Below, piece after piece: positions 12,563-22,275 of a stretch of 64,000 nucleotides of DNA. The position numbers and the translations under genes are program-made. Location of the stretch: contig WJXW01000003.1 of NCBI GenBank assembly GCA_015832175.1, positions 3,410,001-3,474,000 of the forward strand, in the 5' to 3' direction. The DNA comes from Paraphaeosphaeria minitans. Lineage: Eukaryota > Ascomycota > Dothideomycetes > Pleosporales > Didymosphaeriaceae. The first letter of the stretch is position 1. Every line of letters begins with the position of its first letter. The notes under the pieces were generated by a model. It was given only the letters and a program-made list of their open reading frames with translations. It did no database searches and was not told where the DNA came from.

Positions 12563-13768
12563 ATGTCAGACATCTACCGCGCCAGCACGACCGCCCCGGT
12601 CAACATCGCGGTCATCAAGTACTGGGGCAAGCGTGACCCTAAGCTCAACCTCCCCACCAATTCGTCCCTCTCCGTCACCCTCTCGCAGTCCGACCTCCGC
12701 ACCCACACGACCGCCTCCTGCTCCGCGTCCTACCCCAAGGAAGACTCGCTGCTCCTCAATGGCGCCCCGCAGGACGTCTCGGGCGCCCGCACCCAAGCCT
12801 GCTTCCGCGAGCTGCGCGGCCTCCGCTCCCAGCTTGAGGACTCCGACGCCTCGCTCCCCAAGCTCGCTGCTCTCCCCCTCAAGATCGTCTCCGAGAACAA
12901 CTTTCCCACTGCCGCTGGGCTAGCTAGCTCGGCTGCTGGCCTCGCAGCCCTGGTTCGCGCCATCGCGAATCTCTACAAGCTCCCCTCGTCTCCAACGGAC
13001 CTCTCCCGCATCGCACGCCAGGGCTCTGGGTCCGCCTGCCGCAGCCTGTTCGGTGGTTACGTCGGGTGGGAGCAGGGCTCCGCCTCCAACGGCTCCGACA
13101 GCGTCGCCTTCCAAGTCGCGCCCGCATCGCACTGGCCGTCCATGCGTGCCGTCATCCTCGTTGTCTCGGCCGCAAAGAAGGGTGTGAGCAGCACGACGGG
13201 CATGCAGACCACAGTCGCTACTTCATCGCTGTTTGCCAGCCGCGCGAGCGAGACCGTTCCGAAGAGGATGCAAGAGATGCAGCAGGCAATTCAAGAGAGG
13301 GACTTTGAGACTTTCGGGAAGGTTACTATGATGGATAGCAACTCGTTCCATGCGACGTGTCTGGATACGTACCCCCCGATTTTCTACCTCAATGACGTGT
13401 CCCGCGCGGCGATTAAGGTGGTTGAAGCGATCAATGCCGCTGCGGGCCGCATCATCGCAGCATACACATTTGATGCTGGGCCAAACGCCGTTGTTTACTA
13501 TCTTGAGGAGAATGAGAAGCAGGTCGCTGGGCTGTTCAAGACTCTTCTCGGAGAAAAAGATGGTTGGAAGGGTGAGCGTGGGGAAAAGGTTGAGGGAAAC
13601 TTTGCTGCGGCGGAGAAGGTGAAGGAGGAGGTCGGTGTCGCGGTGGACCTGCTAAAGGAGGGTGTTAGCAGAGTTATACTTACTGGTGTTGGAGAGGGAC
13701 CTGTGGAGACGGACGAGAGCCTTATTGACGAGAAGGGCCAGGCTGTGTCGGTGTCGGCATCGGCATAA
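12563..13768 (+). CDS. MVD1: Diphosphomevalonate decarboxylase
   Basis: Intronless, 401 residues (yeast Erg19 is 396). It catalyses the ATP-dependent decarboxylation of mevalonate diphosphate to isopentenyl diphosphate for sterols, dolichol and ubiquinone side chains. Seen: APVNIAVIKYWGKRD near the N-terminus, the GHMP-kinase ATP loop FPTAAGLASSAAGLAAL at about 114-130, ARQGSGSACRSLFGG from 151, CLDTYPPIFYLND near 267-278 and YTFDAGPNAV with the catalytic Asp at 304. The open frame extends upstream to 12287, but that extension is not conserved; the ATG at 12563 has an AAA context and yields the normal N-terminus MSDIYRASTTAPVN. The product feeds the substrate pools used by COQ2 and ALG10, also in this window, though there is no sign of linked control. 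Confidence 0.96.
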   Translation: MSDIYRASTTAPVNIAVIKYWGKRDPKLNLPTNSSLSVTLSQSDLRTHTTASCSASYPKEDSLLLNGAPQDVSGARTQACFRELRGLRSQLEDSDASLPKLAALPLKIVSENNFPTAAGLASSAAGLAALVRAIANLYKLPSSPTDLSRIARQGSGSACRSLFGGYVGWEQGSASNGSDSVAFQVAPASHWPSMRAVILVVSAAKKGVSSTTGMQTTVATSSLFASRASETVPKRMQEMQQAIQERDFETFGKVTMMDSNSFHATCLDTYPPIFYLNDVSRAAIKVVEAINAAAGRIIAAYTFDAGPNAVVYYLEENEKQVAGLFKTLLGEKDGWKGERGEKVEGNFAAAEKVKEEVGVAVDLLKEGVSRVILTGVGEGPVETDESLIDEKGQAVSVSASA

Positions 13769-15528
13769 AGGAAGTGGAATGGGGGTTGTCTGCACGCCCC
13801 GTGTTGTAGATACCCCGTGCAGAAGACGGCGAATGGATTTTTGCTGAGCGAGAAGATGTGCACTGTTATATGTGAGGTGCCAAGTGATGTCGGTTTATGT
13901 TGAGGACTATGAGGCTGCCACCCGCCAGGCTTGCGGAAGCGCAAGGTACATAATGAGATCTAGTGAAGTATAAGATAGCGGGGTGGTACTCGTATGGACT
14001 CATGCTACGCCAAAACCGGCAAATTCAGGGGAACATATGCGTACGGCAGCCCATGGCAGCCCCTAGAGTTGCCCTGGAACACTGCGACCGATATATAGTT
14101 GTTCGATGCGATGGTCAGTACCAATGTGCTCCTTCTGTTATCCCCACACTGATGCCTACTGAGTTGAGCTGATCAGCCTACTATACAGTGGGAACTGGGC
14201 TATCTTTGCACGCGACACAGATCCAAATGATCTCGGGATTCCGATCTGGAACACAGATGCGAGGGTACAAAAGAACAGATGCGCTATTGTCAATATCTCG
14301 GTAAATTTACTAAGCCCATCGATAATGATCAGGTTCAAGGGCTGGCTCTTCTAGAGAAGGATATAGACGAATTCTTGTCTTTCCATCGTTTAGTGAACAA
14401 GGGGTTCACGCAAGTGGACACGGACTTCGTTCGTAAGATGATGGTCTTTGACTAGAGGATTCGCCCTGCAGTGGATGAGCTGCTGCAGGACAACTGGTGG
14501 GGTGTTGATGCAGAAGAAGTAGGTACAGCTGTATCTGGCTATGTTTGTGGCATGCTGGATTTTCACAGGACCTATCGTACAGCCAGATGCACAGCCAGTG
14601 GTCTGTCAGCAAGTAATTCGGTCCACTCTATCATGCCCGACTATCCCACTCTACGAAACGACGATGTCCACGGCTGCGTCTGTAGGACCTAGTGCAGAAA
14701 CCACACCATTTCAGCCCGGAGTCTTAGGTGCCCTTTACTTATGCGTTTTTCGGAGCATTTACGGCGTTTGTTTCTGCCTGACGAAATTTTGAGCTTTGCC
14801 TCGGACTCTGTAGATTTTTGAAGATTGTAGATCATATCACTCGTATAGTCTCCAATCACTGAAATAAAGGGTTCAATATAAAGCTGGTGACACCTGACTC
14901 GTGAACGCGGGTGGTGCATAGTAACATATCTTTCTCACCTATGGCTCCAGAATTGAAACGCTGCTATTCCTTTAAGCTTAGTAACTATCATCACAGCAGT
15001 AGGCAATCGCATGCGCATTTCACCTCCTTTCGTGACGTCCTGTAATAGACCCAAATTCCAAAGATGCAATGCTTCTTCTGAATTCTCTCTCCTTTCATCT
15101 GCAAGATCACATGGTACCATTCTGTCTTGGTGCCTTGACTGTTGGGCGGTACAACGGCCTCAACCACACAAAAATGCATTTTTGAAAATCCCATTTTCTG
15201 CGTAAAAGCATAAAGCCCGGGCGCCCTCCGCCCTAGTAGACCCTGCTAGATTGCAAGCTTATTCCAAGATGAGTTTACCAATACGCTACTATTAGCCATA
15301 TCAACAGTTCACCATTCACCATTCACTGTTCACTGTTCACCAGTCCACTACCATCACCCCACATCTCCACCGCTGGTCCCAAAACGCAATACTAAGACCC
15401 TATCGAATACACAGCTTACCACTTCAAGGGTTTCAGTTAGTACACCACCGTTCTACTCCTACCAATCCACACCTCTACCACCGGTCCCAAAGCATCAAAA
15501 CTTCACCAAACCCACACAACCACCCATC
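13769..15528. other. Intergenic with one possible coding remnant
   Basis: No confident gene. On the plus strand at about 14188-14345 a frame reads NWAIFARDTDPNDLGIPIWN and ends in TAG. In another frame at about 14350-14560 the sequence LEKDIDEFLSFHRLVNKGF continues past a TAG at 14454-14456. These look like pieces of a broken gene but match no family I can name. At about 15303-15340 there is a short run of near-repeats of TTCACCATTCACTG-type heptamers. The last 100 bases are the CA-rich leader of the next gene. Confidence 0.4.
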
Positions 15529-16629
15529 ATGCCTAAAATCCCAACCTTGCCCCGCCGTACCGTCGGATCCGGCAACCCGCCGCCACCTCACTGGCACGCC
15601 CACTTCACGTTCCTCGTCGGACCCTGCCGCACCCAGTTTCAGGTCCGCCAATCCCTCATCCTGCGCTGTGCCGGTTCTACATTTCACGAGCACTGCGCCA
15701 TACTCGCGGAGCAATGCCTCGCCAAGCGGATCAACTTCTCCCGCGCCAGCAAGCCCGTCTTCGCCGTATTTTTGAGAATTCTGGAAGGCACTAGTCCACC
15801 CACGACACTGCATGGCTGGATGAGCGAAGCGCGGCAGCCCAACACCACGGGACGGGACTGGGAAGCCGTAGAGATGTACCCTGAAACCAATGGGGACGCG
15901 CTGGAGCAGAAGAGCATGGGCGAGTACGCGCTGGAGCTTTACAACTTCGTGAAGGAAAACAACATCCGGTCCTTGTCGCGGCAAATACGGCAATACGCGT
16001 TGGCGGCTGTATATCCAAAGGGTGTCGAGTCCATTCCGGCCATCGCGTGCGCGATGGAGACGCTGGCACGGGAGTCCACCTCCACCAGGTCAGACAAGCT
16101 GATCAGGGCCCTTGTGCGCGCGTGCAAAAAGACATGGCTTGCCATCCCCGCAGACGTCAAGACGCAGCTGCCGTCCCGCTTTCTGCAAATGGTCCTCCGC
16201 AAGCTTATCAATACCAAGTCCGTCGTCCTGGTCGGGAACCCCCGCCACATGACTGGCAGTGTAAGAATGTACTCTGACCCTGGACACGGCCTTCCCTCGA
16301 CCAGCGCCGAGATGCGAGCCTATCTCGCCCGCCAACAGAACTGCATACAACGAGACTGGGAGACCAACGACGATCTAGTGAAACTGTGTGATTGGTTCAA
16401 GGAGAGGAAGGCGTGGGAGTGGAGAATGGATGCGGAGCTGGATGCCATGGAGGGCGCACTGTTGGAGCAGGGCAACGCGAGGCTGTATATGGCGGATAAT
16501 GGGGAGGTGGAGACGGAGGAGACGGTGGTGCCGCGGTGGGGTGCGGGTGTGCAGGGTGAGGGACCTGGGGTTTGGTATTTTAGGTCGTGTGAGGGATCGG
16601 TCTACCTTGGGAGATTTGGAGGATATTAG
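15529..16629 (+). CDS. BTB/POZ-like fungal protein, unknown function
   Basis: Single exon, 366 residues. The N-terminal 90-150 residues follow the fungal BTB pattern. A strand with a polar turn (HFTFLVGPCRTQFQVRQSLIL) is followed by a substitute for the usual SPFF motif (CAGSTFHEHC). Then comes a segment around residues 70-90 (KPVFAVFLRILEGTSPP). The next part, ALELYNFVKENNIRSLSRQI, matches the post-BTB helices, and a further helical region of about 100 residues follows. The C-terminal tail is acidic and then Gly-rich. Such proteins are a large fungal family, mostly of unknown role; some act as substrate adaptors, which is not shown here. The leader is CA-rich and an ATG follows CATC, consistent with this start. 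Confidence 0.7.
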   Translation: MPKIPTLPRRTVGSGNPPPPHWHAHFTFLVGPCRTQFQVRQSLILRCAGSTFHEHCAILAEQCLAKRINFSRASKPVFAVFLRILEGTSPPTTLHGWMSEARQPNTTGRDWEAVEMYPETNGDALEQKSMGEYALELYNFVKENNIRSLSRQIRQYALAAVYPKGVESIPAIACAMETLARESTSTRSDKLIRALVRACKKTWLAIPADVKTQLPSRFLQMVLRKLINTKSVVLVGNPRHMTGSVRMYSDPGHGLPSTSAEMRAYLARQQNCIQRDWETNDDLVKLCDWFKERKAWEWRMDAELDAMEGALLEQGNARLYMADNGEVETEETVVPRWGAGVQGEGPGVWYFRSCEGSVYLGRFGGY

Positions 16630-16901
16630 CTAGTGAGCTCAGCGTACTGTCACTGAATCGCAGATGAGGTTTATGATATCGCACTAAGTCCAACATATGG
16701 ATCTAAAATGGCGCGTGTCACTAAGTTAGGTCGAGATGTGCAATCGTAATCGTGCTATTCCAGTTGGCCACCAAATCGCACTTGAAAATACGCTGCTACA
16801 ATTGCTGCCCAATCAAAAGCAACGTTTTCAACGCCCCAAGCGCCGTGGTATCGGTGTCTAACAAAAAGAAAATGCTCATGCAACATTCAAATCTCGCAAC
16901 C

Positions 16902-17761
16902 TTACAGAAGCACCGCTAGGATGATGATAACGAGAACGATGGCGAGGATGAGCAACAGGATGCAGGCCTTGCTCCGCGCGCTCTTTTGGTAATTGCTCGC
17001 TTGTTTCAAGTTAGTATGCGCCCCCCGCGATGCGTCGTGGGTGACTTCGACGTTCTCTTCGATGATGTCCAGCTGGGCTCCCTGCTCGTGCACCATGTGC
17101 GCCACATCGCGGAAGAGCTCGTTCAGTTCGCCGACTGACTGCTCGATGTTGCGGATCTCGGACTCGCGCTCGATGATCATCTGCTCCTGGAAGTCGACGT
17201 CGTCCTGGTTGGCCAATCGCAGCTGTTCCTGTTGCTGCTGCTCTTGCTCGAAACCGCTGCGCTCTTCGGTTGGCGAGGACGCATCGTGCAGGGCAGCTCG
17301 CGCGGCTGAGTTGGACGCCTTTTCCTTCTCGATGGCCTGGCGCTGGAGCTGCTGGAACTCGGTGAGAGTCGCTTTGAACTCGCGGCTGAGCTTTGACTGG
17401 GTGAAGCGTTGCGACGGCTATGTCTGTTAGCGACACTCTGCGCGCTTGCAGCGGAAGCTCATACCCCGACATCGGGCCAAGTCGTCAACTTTTTCAGCCG
17501 CTCTCCAATGTCCTTGAACTTGTCCGACGTCTCTTCCGCGGCTGTTCTGACGCGCTCTCGTACTCTGGGCGTCTCGCGCGATGTCCCCAGTTTCGCTGTT
17601 TCCGACCCGAGGCGGGCAACATTGCTGGTAAGGGCAAAAAGATCGTCTCCAAGCGTCGAGGCGAAGTCACGGAACTCTGGGTCGTCAGCGTACTGCGGGG
17701 CGTCCTCTCTTCGCCATGTGGTCGGTTGCGACTCCATCGCCGACGAGTGTTGGAACGACAT
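16902..17761 (-). CDS. PEP12: Endosomal/vacuolar syntaxin (Qa-SNARE), Pep12 type
   Basis: Two exons (17761-17465 and 17417-16902) separated by a 47-nt intron with a GTATGA donor and CTAAC branch point give 270 residues. Pep12-type syntaxins drive fusion of Golgi-derived vesicles with late endosomes and the vacuole. The N-terminal part (ADDPEFRDFASTLGDDLFAL, then LKKLTTWPDV) has the Habc-type helices of the Pep12 group. The SNARE helix spans about 180-240, with the zero-layer Gln at 211 in MVHEQGAQLDIIEENV. A single C-terminal membrane anchor occupies about 250-270 (ILLLILAIVLVIIILAVLL). A Gln-rich coiled stretch at about 154-164 links the domains. It is divergent from NDC1. Confidence 0.92.
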
Positions 17762-18187
17762 GGTGCGCGATTTGAGAAGCTTGGGCCGGTCAGAACAACC
17801 ACTGATATATGGCTGGCCTGCTGCCTGGTACGTTGTAAGCTGTCGTGGTGAAGCGTCGTAAGCTGCCGTGGTGGTGGTCGTGGCTCCCTGGAGGTTGGCA
17901 GCGGGCAATGACGAACCGCGCACGTGCCATCCCTGCCTACAAGTGCTCCATCGCGCCTGCCTTGTTAATCCAAGAAATCGGCACAGGAACATCTCAGACC
18001 GCCGACCTCGAGTGTTTTGTGCAAACAAACGACTCCAGCGCGACGCTCCAAGCTTCCGCTTCCGCTTTCGCTGCTGCTCCTTATTCTTCTTCGTACTGGA
18101 CTCGTTACTTTCCTTCTGTCCATGCGATGATCTAGATCCGCTTCAACTGCCACACCGCCCGTCCGCTCTCGCTTCGATTGTCCAACC

Positions 18188-20155
18188 ATGCCGCCCGCGA
18201 TACCAGTGCAGGCGCCTATACGACCGTACCGAGACTTCGCAACCCCGGTCCTACACAAGCGCTTCACCAATGCTGCCGTATACACCCTTGGCCTTTGCTG
18301 GGCCATCTCAGTATGGCAAGGAACATGGACACACTGTAGGTAACAAGTCACCTACACACACCTCCGCTGACATGGAAATGTTGTACCAGATCTTTGGTCC
18401 TGGTTTCCCATGGGCCCCGTCGGCGTCCGGACGCTCCTGCTCTTCATCTCCGCCTTGATTATCTACATACTTCGCATTGCGCAATACCACATCGGCCAGC
18501 GAAACACTGAGAGCAGCTCTGGGACTTTCGCCAAGTACGCTTTCACGGCCAGCACCGTCATGGTCTTTGTCTCCTACCTTCTTTCGGCATTTCTCTTCGT
18601 CGAAATCTACATCTGGACCCAGCCAGAGAGCAAGAAGCTCAGGTACACCGACCAAGGAAAGAATTATGAGCGACTTCGCCTCAACGAACGACCAATGTTT
18701 CTACGCTTCATGTTCGTTGTCCTGGCGCTGGTTCAGAGCGGGGCGCATTTGTGGCGCGACTATGATAAAGTCGAGTTTCCTGCCATTGCGCTCAAGACCG
18801 AACAAGAAGCTGCTACGACTCCCCCGGCAGCGAGGCCTCACCAAGTCCTTATCCAGAAGCTATCACCGCTCGCGCAAAACGCTGCCATCTGGTCGGGTGC
18901 TGTGTCGCTCGTAGGTGCTCTGGTATACATCAGTGGAATACGCTATGCCATATGGCCTTCGTACTATTCGTGGGCGAGGAACGTGCTCATGATCAGCCTT
19001 TCCAAGTCACGACCTCTACCGGCTACCTTGCCTCCTTTTGCGCCCTTGATCGGCATGTTCTTCGTGGAGGGCGCCTTAATCTTCTTCATGTGGCAAGTCA
19101 TCAACACAACCTTTGATCTATACATGTCACAGCCGCCGCTGAAAACCGGCAAACCAATAACGAACGATTCGAAGGACCCGAACGGTAGCCTTCTGAAAGG
19201 CCTAAAAGCTAGGAAGGACACCATCAAGGCTGTGGCCCTGTGGGAACTGGCTTTGATCACGGATTCCTTCCCCGATCGCCGCAAGACTCTGTACCTTGAA
19301 AATACCCGCAAGAATGGCGCCACTTTGAAACAAGTTGTCGATATCTGCCTCTCCGAAGTCCGACTGCTTAGCGAACGTCTCAAATTGGGTCTGAATCCGC
19401 AGTATAGACCGAAGAGCGAGGCCGAAAAGAGTGATCAGGCTCGGAGCGTTTCGCTCGTCCCGCAGATCGCACCGACCCTCAAGGACGCACCCATCAAAGC
19501 TTCTGGCCTCCCTCCGACCACCACCAGGGAGAAACTCGGCGACGTAGCCGGTGACTTCGCCAAATCCCTCTCTTCGCCACAGAACGGTGTGAAGACGCGC
19601 GAGTATTTAATGAAGGGCACGACAGAGCTCTCGCAGCACCTTCAAAAGGGCGTCGAAGAGGTCGAAGCCCGATCCTCCGGATTCTGGTCCAATCTTATGG
19701 CGTCGCCGTTCGGATATCCCTTCCGCCAGAGCCTGCGCCGCACCGCAAATGTCGTTGTGGCCGGCGCACCGTACTCGCGTCTCTCCATCCTTTGCAACGC
19801 CGTCGTGGCGCTTACGAACCTCACTGTCTCCAGCATCTTGGAGGACGAATATGGCCGCATGCAGGACGAAGTGGCTCAGATTATCCGCGTATTCACCGAT
19901 GCGCTGAAGCTGCTGGACCAGTACATGGCGAGTTTGAATGTACACTGGACGGACTTCGAGACGCTGGCGAGGCCGGAGGCGGAGCGGAAGAAGGTTGCGG
20001 AGGCGGAGCAGGTGAGGGAGGCACTGAGGGCGGGGCTGGAGAAAATTTTGAGGAGCTTTGGGGAGTATTTGGCGGGGTTGAAGATGTCGAGGTTGGAGAT
20101 TACGGAGGCAAAAAAAGTGGCTTCTAATGGACCGGAGATGGCGGTGATAAGGTAG
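18188..20155 (+). CDS. NDC1: Nuclear pore / spindle-pole-body membrane protein Ndc1
   Basis: Two exons (18188-18335 and 18390-20155) give 637 residues. The join restores THYLWSWFPMGPVGVRTLLL, the conserved first-to-second helix region of fungal Ndc1. Ndc1 anchors pore complexes in the nuclear envelope and, in yeasts, helps insert the spindle pole body. The N-terminal half holds about six hydrophobic segments, including RTLLLFISALIIYILRIAQ, VSYLLSAFLFVEIYIW and PFAPLIGMFFVEGALIFFMW. The motif NYERLRLNERPMFLR between the helices is characteristic. The C-terminal half is soluble and helical. An upstream gap of 426 bp is shared with PEP12. A few lysine-rich C-terminal residues end the protein (ITEAKKVASNGP). 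Confidence 0.88.
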
Positions 20156-20434
20156 GTTTGGGCACGTGTATGAATGATGGGATAATGTATGCGATTTGTA
20201 CGTTGACCTGCCACGGTCTTTGGCCAAGAGTGTGTTATAATATTCACACGTCCTGGTTTTAGAATCATCATGCAGTCAGAAAGAAAAGCCACATAGGAGG
20301 CAGAATACCCAGAGCAGACACAGAAAAGACCCAGCTGTATCTGCATTTGCTTCACTCTCCACAGGTGTCTCAGAAGCCTCCGTTCCGTTTCTGCGCAACG
20401 CAGTCAGTTCATCCAACTATACCTATCACAAAAC

Positions 20435-21482
20435 TTACGGCAAGCAGCTCAAAAGTCCCTTCAGTTTCCCCAACACAACCGCCTGGTTAGCCGCCGTGCT
20501 ATCCCCCTTGGTCGCCGCATTCCCCACGCTCACACTCACATAGCACCCACTGGTGCCGACGACATTGCTCTCGGTCGGCAGACGTGTGGAGCCGCAGGTT
20601 GAGACGTCCGCGGCGGTGGAGCCGGAGGCGGCGTTCACGCGGGACAGGACGAATTTGAATTTGGTGGCGGAGGTGCAGGAGGCGGAGGCGGAGGCGGAGG
20701 CGGAGGGGAAGTTGACGTTGAGGTAGACGGAGGCGGGGAGGTAGGGAGTTGAGGTGTCGAGAAGGGCGTTGGTGAGGGTTGTGGCGAGGGTGGCGCTGGG
20801 TGATGTTGGTACGAATTCTGAGATGGAGATGGGTATGGGTATGGGTATGGGTATGGGACGTACTAAACGCTCGAGTACACGGGCACGGGGCTCGTCGTCC
20901 AGGCGATCTGGCTCCCGCTGCTCCCGGAGAATGCAATGGCAGGCACGCCGCCTGTGCTCGCGGCGTAGGATGCTGCGCCGACGGTACCAGATATTAGGGT
21001 CGTAGAGCCGAGGTTGGATCCGACATTTGGACCGGCGACGACGAGGGCAGGCTTCCCGTTGAAGAACTCAGGGGCGAGGGTGGCAATACCGTATTTCACG
21101 GAGGTCACGGGGTAGCTGTTTACGTAGTTGAAGCGGGTGTTTGAGACGTTGTAGCCGTTGGCGGGAGAGCGGCCGGGGCAGGATGAGAATTGACAACCGG
21201 GGGAATCGACGATTTGTGGGGTTGAGTCTGAGGAGCCTTTCCATCCTATGTGAGTATTGCGTTCATGAAAGGGATTGAGCGTGCAGTCAGCAAGGAATGA
21301 GTCTACTCACCAGTGCCACTCTTATTGTCCGCAGGCGCAGAAATAACAACCGAGTTTCCAGACGAAGTGAGCGCGTTGTAGAAGGTGCGGATGTTGAGCT
21401 CGGCCCAGCCGTCGTCATTGGAGAGTAGGATATTCACTGCAGATGCGAGGATGGGGTAGGAGAGTAAGTGAGAGACACGCAT
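20435..21482 (-). CDS. Secreted SurE-like nucleotidase/acid phosphatase
   Basis: Three exons (21482-21311, 21245-20864, 20795-20435) give 304 residues. A signal peptide is likely (MRVSHLLSYPILASA), followed directly by the SurE metal-binding start NILLSNDDGWAE, with Asp23/Asp24. Further SurE marks are SAPADNKSGTG, NYVNSYPVTSVKYGI and VVAGPNVGSNLGSTTLISGT. Fungal secreted members remove phosphate from nucleotides and other monoesters; the substrate here is not known. For intron 2 I chose the acceptor at 20797-20796, because it rebuilds YSSVYATLATTLTNALL; an earlier acceptor would create a stop. This intron carries an ATACCC-type repeat. Cysteines in CPGRSPANGYN and the C-terminal GLLSCLP agree with a secreted protein. 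The gene converges with NDC1. Confidence 0.87.
20831..20857. repeat. GGGTAT hexamer repeat inside intron 2 of the SurE-like gene
   Basis: Four tandem GGGTAT units plus a final GGG on the plus strand; CCCATA-type on the transcript. The tract starts seven bases inside the donor end of the intron. It resembles, but is not, the TTAGGG telomeric unit. Confidence 0.9.
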
Positions 21483-22275
21483 GGCGGGCGGGTTTCAAGG
21501 TTTGGATCTTTCTGTAGAGTAAAGGTGATACAACGAGTGTCAATGGTACAAATACTGTCCTAATGCATGCCTGAGAAACCGGCGCCTTTAGAGAGAGAGT
21601 TGCTAGCCGTTAGTCCACGTGTGGAGACGACCTTCCCGATATAGCACGAGGATAGTGTACTAGAAGTTGAGAACCCAATGAACGATGTAGCGAACGCACG
21701 TGAAGGTAGAATAATGTTCACTGACAACTTATCGACCAGGGATATGAAGAATGGTGTAGAGGAGCTCAGTGTGGGGGCATGTAGGTAGATGGCAGTGGGG
21801 TGATTGCCGGGAGTACGTAATCCTTCCGTCTACACTACGGTTGCTACTACCTCGTATCTTGACGTAATTAGCGTGCGCGAACTCCAAGGTGCCTGCAGTT
21901 GAATACAGAGTAGAATATTGGTTACGATAGGTCTGGATTATGCCAGGGCAGACACAGCGGTTGAGCGGGTTACTTTCGGCCTTGTTCAAACATTTCTGAC
22001 TGCGCACCAATGTTTAGCTTGTTACAAGAACTTTCCCTTGGGAGCTTAGAGTGCAGACCTGGTGGAAGAGCAATGGGTGCAACAGGTCATCTCACCTTGC
22101 TCCCTATCGTAGGTCGCAAAGCTTCGTGCAACACACTGTGCAATCCAACACTCGAGCACAACTTTGCTTCATCTCCTTGTATCTCCACTATCCAAGCCCA
22201 TCTACCCAAACGCCAGCGCAATGTTCGTATACATGAAAAATTACAGTGCGAACCCAAGGGTATATACGCCATGCA
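21483..22275. other. Intergenic, no gene seen
   Basis: Holds the promoter of the SurE-like gene (right of its start) and the 3' flank of the CEX1-like gene. A 222-codon frame at 22010-22678 on the plus strand is the antisense shadow of that gene's low-complexity tail and is not counted. Confidence 0.6.

Noticed and set aside
20831..20857. Interstitial telomere repeat
   Set aside because: The unit is GGGTAT, not TTAGGG, and it lies inside a short intron of a normal gene.
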